Shown here in pieces: positions 1 to 7,293 of a DNA stretch of 50,306 nt. Positions within the stretch are counted from its first letter, which is position 1; each line of letters starts with the position of its first letter. Origin of the DNA: Micavibrio sp. UBA1672 (GTDB taxonomy: Bacteria > Pseudomonadota > Alphaproteobacteria > Micavibrionales > Micavibrionaceae); assembly GCA_002320665.1 (NCBI GenBank), contig DCKO01000096.1:1-50306 (forward strand), given 5' to 3'. The translations under genes were made by a program, and so were the position numbers. A model generated the notes under the pieces. It worked only from the letters and a program-made list of their open reading frames with translations. It searched no databases and was not told the DNA's origin.

Positions 1-579
1 GAGGCCGGCAATAAGTCCGCCAGCCGCACCGATCCCGCATGCTGCTAGTGTTTTTTTACTTAGAATATCATCTTTATCACCTGAAAAAATATCAAATGCC
101 GCTTTAGCTCCAGCAGCTACAGCGCATCCCGAGAGCATAGAGTCTGTCACAATGCGGTAAGACGAGGTTTGCTGGCGTAGTTTCTGTTCGGATGATGACA
201 GACCCATAGCTTGATTGAGTTGTGCCACAGCAGTATTATCAGGAACGCCTGTTACTTTGTGTCCGAAATCAAACTGGAATTGTTCAAGTGCTGTTTTTGT
301 GCCGTTGCCAAAAGCACCATCAACCGGACCAGGCTTATATCCCAAAGCTGTTAGATCGCGCTGGATTTTTATCACGGTTTGTTTTTGCGTTTGGCTGGGC
401 TGACTAAATTGTATGGTGTTTTGTTGTGGCTGTGTATTGTTGCTACCTCCAAAGATAGATTTTTTGGCATTTAAAAGATCTTCTTTGATGCCTGCAGAAG
501 CTGGAGAGCATAAGAGCAAAGTTGTGGCAAAAAGTGTAAAATAAACATGTAATAGGGATGGTTTGAAAGTAGAATTCAT
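1..579 (-). CDS. Secreted peptidoglycan-binding protein, C-terminus cut by window edge
   Basis: Open reading frame entering the window from the left; 193 codons are visible without a stop. Residues 1-29 form a signal peptide (hydrophobic core about 11-24, cleavage likely after ASA). Residues about 66-126 match the PG_binding_1 fold (IQRDLTALGYKPGPVDGAFG), which binds murein non-catalytically. After it comes a stretch rich in Gly and Ala (CGIGAAGGLIAGL) that looks like the start of a glycine-zipper segment. It lies 80 bases after the SUMF1-like gene on the same strand with no clear terminator between, so it is probably the last visible member of the srf operon and could anchor it to the cell wall. 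No strong Shine-Dalgarno is seen. The domain call is firm; the partner role is inferred. Confidence 0.8.
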   Translation of the reverse strand, partial: MNSTFKPSLLHVYFTLFATTLLLCSPASAGIKEDLLNAKKSIFGGSNNTQPQQNTIQFSQPSQTQKQTVIKIQRDLTALGYKPGPVDGAFGNGTKTALEQFQFDFGHKVTGVPDNTAVAQLNQAMGLSSSEQKLRQQTSSYRIVTDSMLSGCAVAAGAKAAFDIFSGDKDDILSKKTLAACGIGAAGGLIAGL

Positions 580-659
580 TGTTCTGCTCGCTCTCGATTT
601 CTATAATTTCCGGTTGTAGGGTCACTTTACGGAGGCCGTTCTTGCTTTTCAAGAAAAAA

Positions 660-2246
660 CTATTCTTCTTCCCAGAGCGTGCGGCATTTAGTTAGCCAAG
701 TATTGCGGTCTATAACGCCATTCTTCTCATATAGCTCGATATGGGTTTTGAAGGTTTCGACATAGGGCATATCTTTTTCGCGGCCCTTTTCTGCTTTGAT
801 CTTTTTCAGGAGAGGAAATTGCGTGTTTATAAGCTCGGTTTTGAAGATATTATAAGTGTCTACGATTGTATCGGCGTAATAATTCAAAAATCCCAAGAAG
901 TTTTCTTCATCTTGTTCCATTCTGTCATAGCCCATTTCTTTACATTCGGCTTCACTAAAATCTTTGACGCAGTTTTCATATAGTTTTTTTGTGCCTTCGA
1001 ATTTAGAGGCTTGTTCTCCTAAACGGCTGCATAAATAGCCGCCAAGTTTCAGTGCGCCGCGTGCGGCAAGAGCCATGTTTTCTTTGCTGGCTTCTTGCTC
1101 GGCTGCAAATTTGGCTCTGATCTCTTCGAGGCGTTTTTTTTGTTCGGTATCTTCGATTTCCGAGGTGATTACTTTCAGATTATCAATAGCATCCTTGCTT
1201 TCTGTTGCGCCTAGTTTGGACCATTCATCCTGAATTTCATTCAGTGTTTCTTTTGAGTTGATTACAGGGGCCGTGATTACTAAACGAAAGCCTGTTGTGC
1301 TGCTGGTCCATGGTTTGCCATTTTTGTAGAAAGGTCTTTCGACGCGCAAAGATGTGCGAATGCTGGCTTGCGGTGTATTGATGTCACCGCCGCGAATAAC
1401 ATAGCCTCCGGCTTGTCCGTGGCTGCGGTTGAGTTTTCTCAGGCGGAAAGGGTCAAAAACCATTTCCCCAGCATTACCCAATATATCATGCAGGCCAAGG
1501 GGGTTGGGTTTTAACAGTCCAATATCACTTATGCCGCCTCTTGTTTTTTTCTTGGATCTTGGACCGGAAAACCACACATAGCGATTTAAGTCTTCGGTCA
1601 TGGGGAAGACCGGATCGGTGAATTCGGCGGCAGAGACTTTGTGTCCGCCGCGCGCGGCAAACTCCCATTCTTCTTCGGTTGGCAATCTGATATAGCCCGA
1701 ATAATCACCTTCTTTGGGTAGGGCATCTGGTACGTTTTCCATCAGCCAGAGATTATATTTATCAGCTGTGCTCATCGCGTCAAACCAAGTCATTTTAACT
1801 GCTGGTTCGCTCATTTTTGTAACAACTTTCGGGCATTCTCCTCTTGTTAGTGCTTGATATTGCATTTTGCTGATTTCATATTTGCCGAGCAGGTAATAGC
1901 GCGCGGCCTCGCCATTTTCACTTTCGAATGCACCGGAGATATAAGCATCACGCCAGTATTCGGCATATTTATTTTCGTCACCTAAAAAACCAAGCCGGAT
2001 TTTTTCATCATAAAGTGGGCCTTGAGATGCAACATAGATTTTGCGAAATGCCATCGCGCCGCCGCATGGCATTGGCAGTATAAAATCATCTTCGGCTGGG
2101 GCAGGGTTATAGTATTTTTGATCCCATGTGATAGTGGGTTCTGCATAGGCTGTAAAAGGCATGATTGTAAATGCTATGAGGATTGCTGCGAAGAAATTAA
2201 ACTTATTGTCCGCGCATGGCTTCGGCTGGTTCGATTTTTGTGGCAC
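660..2246 (-). CDS. Secreted SUMF1/FGE-fold protein with helical C-terminal domain
   Basis: 528 residues. The signal peptide spans about residues 14-35 (cleavage after AYA). Residues about 55-325 show formylglycine-generating-enzyme-like landmarks: RLPTEEEWEFAARGG at 187-201, NPLGLHDILGNAGEM at 248-262, the RGGD turn near 285, and GFRLV at 319-323. The cysteine pair that active FGE enzymes carry shortly before the final GFR motif is absent, so it is unlikely to make formylglycine; many bacterial relatives are binding modules. Residues about 325-528 are charged and helical. The start codon lies 44 bases inside the preceding permease gene; no other start would keep the signal peptide, so translational coupling is likely. 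It would act in the periplasm beside the VWA and peptidoglycan-binding proteins. Confidence 0.85.
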   Translation of the reverse strand: MPQKSNQPKPCADNKFNFFAAILIAFTIMPFTAYAEPTITWDQKYYNPAPAEDDFILPMPCGGAMAFRKIYVASQGPLYDEKIRLGFLGDENKYAEYWRDAYISGAFESENGEAARYYLLGKYEISKMQYQALTRGECPKVVTKMSEPAVKMTWFDAMSTADKYNLWLMENVPDALPKEGDYSGYIRLPTEEEWEFAARGGHKVSAAEFTDPVFPMTEDLNRYVWFSGPRSKKKTRGGISDIGLLKPNPLGLHDILGNAGEMVFDPFRLRKLNRSHGQAGGYVIRGGDINTPQASIRTSLRVERPFYKNGKPWTSSTTGFRLVITAPVINSKETLNEIQDEWSKLGATESKDAIDNLKVITSEIEDTEQKKRLEEIRAKFAAEQEASKENMALAARGALKLGGYLCSRLGEQASKFEGTKKLYENCVKDFSEAECKEMGYDRMEQDEENFLGFLNYYADTIVDTYNIFKTELINTQFPLLKKIKAEKGREKDMPYVETFKTHIELYEKNGVIDRNTWLTKCRTLWEEE

Positions 2247-3435
2247 GATATCCTCCTAGCAAAGCCGCAAAACACGCGACAAGAATTAGTATCAGCGATA
2301 AATAGGCGAAATCCTTTGCAAAGAGCTGGGTGGCCGCGCCATCATTATCCATATATTCCGCAAATAACGGGTCTATCCATTGTGTATTTAATGTATAAAA
2401 CCCAAGCGAAAGTAGCAATGCCATAATCGAAATACAACAAGCTTGTATGACCGGAAAAATAGCCATGTGTCTTTTGCGTAAGCCCAGTAGTTGCAAGAGA
2501 GCCAGTTGATTGTGTTTGCGGTCGATATTGGCCCAAAGGCTAGCGGATAGTGAGAGCAATATTCCTAAAAAGGCCATTACTGCGATCAAGTTAAAGATGT
2601 TTGAGATCATCTCATGTGTGTGTTCGAGGCGAAAAATTTCAGCATTACGCGGTGTGACATGAATATTCTCATCCAAGTTGGAAACGATTTGTGCAAGCGG
2701 GATAACATTATCGAGGCTACTGGCGTAAAGGCGTGCTCTGGGGTAAGGCGGGAAGACGGGATCTTTTGTTTGCCCTTGTGTCACGTTGAAGGCTTCGACC
2801 ATGCGTCCATCTTTGTAGCTTTCAAGCGCTGTGATGAAAGAGACGCTGACGAAAGCTGCTTCGGTGGAATAGATCGTTTCAGGGATCACGTGAACAAGCT
2901 TCATCGGATGAGTGATGTACTGGCCTTCTCCGTTATAAGTTCGGGATATCAGGGCCGTAATCATATCATTTGGCTTGGCTTGAAGTTTTTTGGCGGCTTC
3001 TTGGGTTAAGACAATTTCATCAGGTGTTTGCGGCGCAATTGCCTGCTCTCCGGTTAGAGGGTCGCCTTTGGCAGTCGGGACAATCTTGATGCTTTTGATA
3101 AACAGGCTGTTGTCTTTGCCTTTGAGCGTCATCGTAGAACTTGCCGAAAACAGGGAAGGGACAACAAAGCCGGTTTCTTTGTGCTGGCGGATGTCGTCAA
3201 ACCAGCTTTCGGGCAGGTTGGTGTGATGTTTGAATCTGACCTCCAGCGCATCGGGAGACATAAGAAGGTTTTTTTTCCATGTTTCGAAAGCGCCTGTTTT
3301 TAATCCTAGTAAGACCAGAACAGGGGTTATAACGGCGCATAAGGCAATCACAAAACATAAGGTCAAGAGCCATTCATAGGCAAGATCCTTGAAAGCCAGA
3401 TAGGCAACATGTCTATATCTTGGTGCCGTGTTCAT
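2203..3435 (-). CDS. ABC transporter permease, FtsX/LolC/MacB type
   Basis: 410 residues with the layout of type VII ABC (mechanotransmission) permeases: one N-terminal membrane span (about 20-45), a large periplasmic domain of roughly 220 residues, then three spans and the family-typical C-terminal ending ATKIEPAEAMRGQ. Such permeases do not move a substrate through the membrane; they transmit ATP-driven motion to periplasmic partners, as in lipoprotein release (LolCDE) or cell-wall hydrolase control (FtsEX). The start overlaps the stop of the ATPase gene by four bases (ATGA), so the two are a pair. In this operon the periplasmic partners are probably the VWA, SUMF1-like and peptidoglycan-binding proteins. 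The substrate is unknown; general lipoprotein release is unlikely because the pair is embedded in a specialised operon. Confidence 0.88.
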   Translation of the reverse strand: MNTAPRYRHVAYLAFKDLAYEWLLTLCFVIALCAVITPVLVLLGLKTGAFETWKKNLLMSPDALEVRFKHHTNLPESWFDDIRQHKETGFVVPSLFSASSTMTLKGKDNSLFIKSIKIVPTAKGDPLTGEQAIAPQTPDEIVLTQEAAKKLQAKPNDMITALISRTYNGEGQYITHPMKLVHVIPETIYSTEAAFVSVSFITALESYKDGRMVEAFNVTQGQTKDPVFPPYPRARLYASSLDNVIPLAQIVSNLDENIHVTPRNAEIFRLEHTHEMISNIFNLIAVMAFLGILLSLSASLWANIDRKHNQLALLQLLGLRKRHMAIFPVIQACCISIMALLLSLGFYTLNTQWIDPLFAEYMDNDGAATQLFAKDFAYLSLILILVACFAALLGGYRATKIEPAEAMRGQ

Positions 3436-4175
3436 TCTGTTGCTTCTCCATTAAACAGACTTCCTGCACCGAGTTCAGGGGGCAATTTTTCGGGTGATAT
3501 TTCTTTTAATTTATGCTGTCGTACGCGCTGGATGTCGTGGCTGACAATTATGGCGGCTGTGCCTTGGCGCTCAACGAGTTCCAGAAGGAGTTCAAACACA
3601 ATATCGGCATTATCAGGGTCAAGGGCTGCTGTGGGTTCATCGGCGAGCAGTAGCGCCGGACAGTGAATGAGTGCTCTGGCAAGGGCTACGCGTTGGCGCT
3701 CTCCGGCTGATAAGGCATTGGGAAAACGGTTTAGTAAATGTTCAATCCTCAGACGTTTTATCAGGGCGTTAAAAAGCTTTTCGCTTTTTTTTCTGCGAAG
3801 TAGCACCAAAGGCAGGTTGATATTGGCTTTGACGTTTAAAAAGGGCAATAGTCCGCCACTTTGGAGCAAATAACCGATATTACTGGCGCGTAGTCCAGTT
3901 AAACGATCAAGATTGTTTTTTTGCCAATAGGCATGAATATTCTCAGGTTCATTTTTTCCGTTACCGATTTTGAAATCTTGTGCCGTATCGGGGGATAGTG
4001 TCATTCCGATTAATTCTAAAAGCGTGCTTTTGCCTGTGCCGCTCGGGCCAGTGATTGCAAGAACTTCACCTTTATTAAGGCGCATGTTTTTAACCTGTAC
4101 TGTGAAAGACCCTGAGCCATCTTTGCGCGAGCGCATGACATCATGGGCGATCAGGACGGGTGTGTCTGTCGTCAT
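3432..4175 (-). CDS. ABC transporter ATP-binding protein, LolD/FtsE/MacB type
   Basis: 247 residues with all ABC ATPase motifs: Walker A GPSGTGKS near residue 42, signature LSAGERQRVALARAL, Walker B with the catalytic Glu in LLLADEPTAALD, and the switch His in IIVSHD. It pairs with the permease encoded immediately downstream (four-base overlap) and overlaps the VWA gene upstream by four bases, so all three should be made together. The signature has A in place of the usual second G of LSGGE, a common variant. It probably powers a mechanotransmission transporter working with the periplasmic srf-operon proteins; the exact substrate cannot be read from the sequence. Confidence 0.92.
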   Translation of the reverse strand: MTTDTPVLIAHDVMRSRKDGSGSFTVQVKNMRLNKGEVLAITGPSGTGKSTLLELIGMTLSPDTAQDFKIGNGKNEPENIHAYWQKNNLDRLTGLRASNIGYLLQSGGLLPFLNVKANINLPLVLLRRKKSEKLFNALIKRLRIEHLLNRFPNALSAGERQRVALARALIHCPALLLADEPTAALDPDNADIVFELLLELVERQGTAAIIVSHDIQRVRQHKLKEISPEKLPPELGAGSLFNGEATE

Positions 4176-6187
4176 GGCATTAATTCAAGGGGAATAGGGT
4201 AAACAGCTTCGCTGGCGGGGGCGCCTTCAGTCAGGATAACCCAACGGTCAGAATCTTCGTTGATCAGTTTATAATGTCTGAGCTTGCGGCGTATGGAGTT
4301 TAGAATAGTGTCTTTTTCCATGTAGCCCTTTTCTTCCCATCTTTCGAAAGTCAGTTCCATTAGTTCGCTCCAATAGGGGAGGCCCATAAGGTATTCATCG
4401 AATAGTCCAGCCTTACCAAGTTGTGTTGTCGTGGAATCAGAAAGCTGGCCCGGGTCTCTACCCATTTTTGCCGATATGGAACGAAGCGTATCAAAAAAAT
4501 CAGAAGAAGACATGCCTTCTTCGCTGCTTTGGTCTTTTTCAAATTCTGTCAGGAGTTCGGATAAAATCAAATCCAGATCATTCAGTTGTTTGCGTGTCAG
4601 AAGAACCCGGTAATCAACAGTGGCTTTTTCAGGATTGGCAAAATCGGAGTCAGAAATCCATGCTTTGAAGAAATCAGGTGCTTTTGTGTCTTCGACGCGT
4701 CCTAAATAAGCAAGGCGCATGGCGTGACCGATCAGGAAAGAATCTTTCTTGATGCGTTCTGCGTTGCTGTCTTCCTCAGGTGTTTCCTCTTCTTGAGCAT
4801 CTTCGGTGCTTGTTCTAGCGCTGCCTGCTGTTTCTTCACCTTCAAAGGCCATATCAACCTGACTGGTCAGGGTTTCGCTTAAGGCTTCAACAATTTGTGC
4901 ATATTCATCAACATTGCCAGCCTCGATAGAATAGTACAAATCATCTGTGTAAGGGTTAGAGGAAACATCTTGGTATTGCATTTCAGTGCTGTTGTGGTTT
5001 TTCTTTCCGGCCTCTGTTTTAAGATGCATGGTGAACAGGGCAATGCCTCGTTCTTTTGCTTCTTGTCTGATATTATCCGAGCCAAGCTTTGTACCGGAAA
5101 GCGGGTCGTCACCTTCTATCGCACCAGCGTCACTGACGAGCACAATATAACGTCCTCCGAATTCTTTCCATTCGATCTCGTTCAGGGCCGTCATGATGCC
5201 GGAATAAGCGTCTTCATTGAAGCTAGGTGTGGAGACGCTGGCGGGTTTCAAGTCTTTGACTTTTTGCAAGAAGTCTTCTCCTGATTCAACTTCATTAGGA
5301 TCAACATAAAGCTTTGATCTATATTCTAATTCGGGGACTTCATCTGTGCTGGAGCGGTATGCGACCAGACCGAATTTAATCTGGTCGGCCAGTTCATTTT
5401 CACCGATTTTATCGTAAATATTCTTTACGGCTTCTTGCGTTTTTTCAATATAAGGTCCCATTGAAATTGTAGTATCAATGACAAAGACTACTGCGGCATT
5501 AAAGGCCTTGATTTGGCGTGGCTTTGGCTCTTGGCTTTGTGCATTGACGTTCGCATCTTCATCGTCTTGGGACTTTTCCGTTACAGAGGCGATCTCAAGG
5601 AGGTTTACCGGAATATTTCCCGCCAAGTGTTCTTCGTATCCCAGAATTGGCAGAAGATAGAAATTATCAGGGTCTTGGAAATTGACATAGTTTTCAGGCT
5701 CAATTGAAACTATGCCTTCGGGGCGTTTGTTTTCCAGTGTTTTTTTGCGTAAAGGAGCGACAATGCTCTCGGGGGTTTCATGATTCCAGACATCACTCAG
5801 GAATTTTTTCGTGGAGAATAATAAATTACGTTCCCGCCCAGCGGAATTTGAAAAGGCCAGAACAATTTGTTGTTTCCAAGGTACGGTTAATTCTTCCTTG
5901 ATCCATCCGGCTATATTACCATTTGTGCTTGTTCCAACTTTTACCCATGAAATGTTGCCTTGTTCTTGTCTGTCATAGATGTAATAGACAGAAAAGGTTG
6001 CAATTTGTTTGCCGCCTGTTTGTCCGATTTTTGGGACTAATTCTGCATGTGGTGTGGTCAGAACTCTTTGGTAAAGGGATGTTTTACCTTCCATCAGCAA
6101 AGGTTTGTCCGATGCCAGTGCGGCAAAAGAAGGTAATGCGATGAAAAGGATTGCAAAAAATACTCTGTAGAATGCTTTTAAGGGCAT
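4172..6187 (-). CDS. Secreted von Willebrand factor A (VWA) domain protein with SH3-like N-terminus
   Basis: 671 residues from the start chosen at 6187, which has GGAG nine bases upstream; an in-frame ATG at 6202 would add five residues but lacks a ribosome site. A signal peptide covers about the first 25 residues (cleavage after ALA). Next is an SH3b-like stretch ending GWIKEELTVPW. The VWA domain occupies about residues 230-435: the MIDAS metal site reads DTTIS (DxSxS class with Thr at the second position), followed by the STPSFNEDAYSGI loop and the VLVSDAG strand. The C-terminal third is charged and helical. VWA domains bind protein partners through a divalent metal, so a periplasmic adaptor for the ABC pair is a reasonable inference. 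It follows the Sel1-like gene with four bases between. Confidence 0.85.
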   Translation of the reverse strand: MPLKAFYRVFFAILFIALPSFAALASDKPLLMEGKTSLYQRVLTTPHAELVPKIGQTGGKQIATFSVYYIYDRQEQGNISWVKVGTSTNGNIAGWIKEELTVPWKQQIVLAFSNSAGRERNLLFSTKKFLSDVWNHETPESIVAPLRKKTLENKRPEGIVSIEPENYVNFQDPDNFYLLPILGYEEHLAGNIPVNLLEIASVTEKSQDDEDANVNAQSQEPKPRQIKAFNAAVVFVIDTTISMGPYIEKTQEAVKNIYDKIGENELADQIKFGLVAYRSSTDEVPELEYRSKLYVDPNEVESGEDFLQKVKDLKPASVSTPSFNEDAYSGIMTALNEIEWKEFGGRYIVLVSDAGAIEGDDPLSGTKLGSDNIRQEAKERGIALFTMHLKTEAGKKNHNSTEMQYQDVSSNPYTDDLYYSIEAGNVDEYAQIVEALSETLTSQVDMAFEGEETAGSARTSTEDAQEEETPEEDSNAERIKKDSFLIGHAMRLAYLGRVEDTKAPDFFKAWISDSDFANPEKATVDYRVLLTRKQLNDLDLILSELLTEFEKDQSSEEGMSSSDFFDTLRSISAKMGRDPGQLSDSTTTQLGKAGLFDEYLMGLPYWSELMELTFERWEEKGYMEKDTILNSIRRKLRHYKLINEDSDRWVILTEGAPASEAVYPIPLELMP

Positions 6188-6191
6188 TTCA

Positions 6192-7277
6192 TTATTCTCC
6201 ATTGATTTCTTTTAGCAATTCTGTGGCTTTTGCATCATCTTGATCGGCAAGGTCATTCAAAATAGCAAGGCCTTTGCTTTTTTCCGTATTATAGTCACTA
6301 TATTTGGCCATATTGTATCCGGATTGTCTTTTGGCATCTATATCACCGTTTTCGGCAGCCATTTCCCACCACCAATTGGCCGTCTCCCAATTCGGTGCAG
6401 GGATAGGGCTTTTTTCTTCGTTCCAAAAGGCCGGATCATACATTTCAGCTAGTTTTTTCATGGCATCAATATGTTTTTCTTCGGTTGCTGCTTTCTGGAA
6501 TTTGACTTTGGCTTCGACCAAACTGCCTTGTTTTTGTAGGGCAATGGCTTGTTCGAAAAGACTTTTCGGGGCTTCCGGTTCTTCTTCGGCTTCGGCTGTT
6601 TTTTTTGTGCTTTCTTCGGTCACTTGCTCTTCTACAATTTCGTCTTTTTCTATCGTAGTCTGACAGGATGGGCCGGGTGGTAATCCGGGGATAAGGCATA
6701 GATACCAGCTAGCGCCAAGACCTATAGCGGCAAGAAGCAAAATTATGATGAGGGTTAGGCCGGATTTTCCTGATTTTTTTGGCTTTTCATTATCTGTGCT
6801 TAAATCAATATCTGTTGTCTCGGCTGTATCATCGGGTTCTGGAAGTGGTGGCACAGGAGGATCGTTTAAAACGGGTGGGGCTGTGAAAACAGGATCGGGT
6901 TCAGCCTCAACGGGTTTGCTTTTCTGAATAGCGCCTGATCCCAAAAAGTTATTTGGAATTCTAAGAGGGCTTATTTTTTCAGTCCCATCAGCATTTATGA
7001 TCACTCTGTATGTGGCGCGGGTATTTTTCAAGAGCGCATCAATTGTATTGGGCTCAAGTCCGATGACAATATTATCTTCATTGCGCTCCAGCAAAATACA
7101 ATCATGTACGGCAGGCGATGCGCCCCATTGTCCGTTAAGTTGTAAATGTTCTTGATTGATCTGGTTGCTTTCGAATCTGAGAGTTACAGACTCAACCTGA
7201 TTTAATCCCGAGACAGTCAAACGCCCATAACCCGGACCTTTATCTTTATCCTGTGTTAAAGTTACTTTGACGGCCAT
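6192..7277 (-). CDS. Single-span membrane protein with Sel1/TPR-like C-terminal domain
   Basis: 361 residues. Residues 1-110 form a beta-rich domain of unknown family. A proline/acidic linker (about 120-165) leads to one membrane span at 173-194 (LTLIIILLLAAIGLGASWYL). Residues about 240-361 look like Sel1/TPR repeats: ALQKQGSLVEAKVKFQKAA, then WWWEMAAENGDIDAKRQSG and ILNDLADQDDAKATELL. With no signal peptide and a long cytoplasmic-looking N-terminus, it probably puts the beta domain inside the cell and the repeats in the periplasm, the same topology as the two SrfA-like proteins. It sits 16 bases after srfC. Its role is probably to link the cytoplasmic NTPases with the periplasmic modules, by inference only. 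Confidence 0.75.
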   Translation of the reverse strand: MAVKVTLTQDKDKGPGYGRLTVSGLNQVESVTLRFESNQINQEHLQLNGQWGASPAVHDCILLERNEDNIVIGLEPNTIDALLKNTRATYRVIINADGTEKISPLRIPNNFLGSGAIQKSKPVEAEPDPVFTAPPVLNDPPVPPLPEPDDTAETTDIDLSTDNEKPKKSGKSGLTLIIILLLAAIGLGASWYLCLIPGLPPGPSCQTTIEKDEIVEEQVTEESTKKTAEAEEEPEAPKSLFEQAIALQKQGSLVEAKVKFQKAATEEKHIDAMKKLAEMYDPAFWNEEKSPIPAPNWETANWWWEMAAENGDIDAKRQSGYNMAKYSDYNTEKSKGLAILNDLADQDDAKATELLKEINGE

Positions 7278-7293
7278 AGAGTTCTAATCCTTT

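Noticed and set aside
443..652. Minus-strand 69-residue frame at the end of the peptidoglycan-binding gene
   Set aside because: It overlaps the signal peptide region of a better gene (1-579) in another frame and has no protein-like features.
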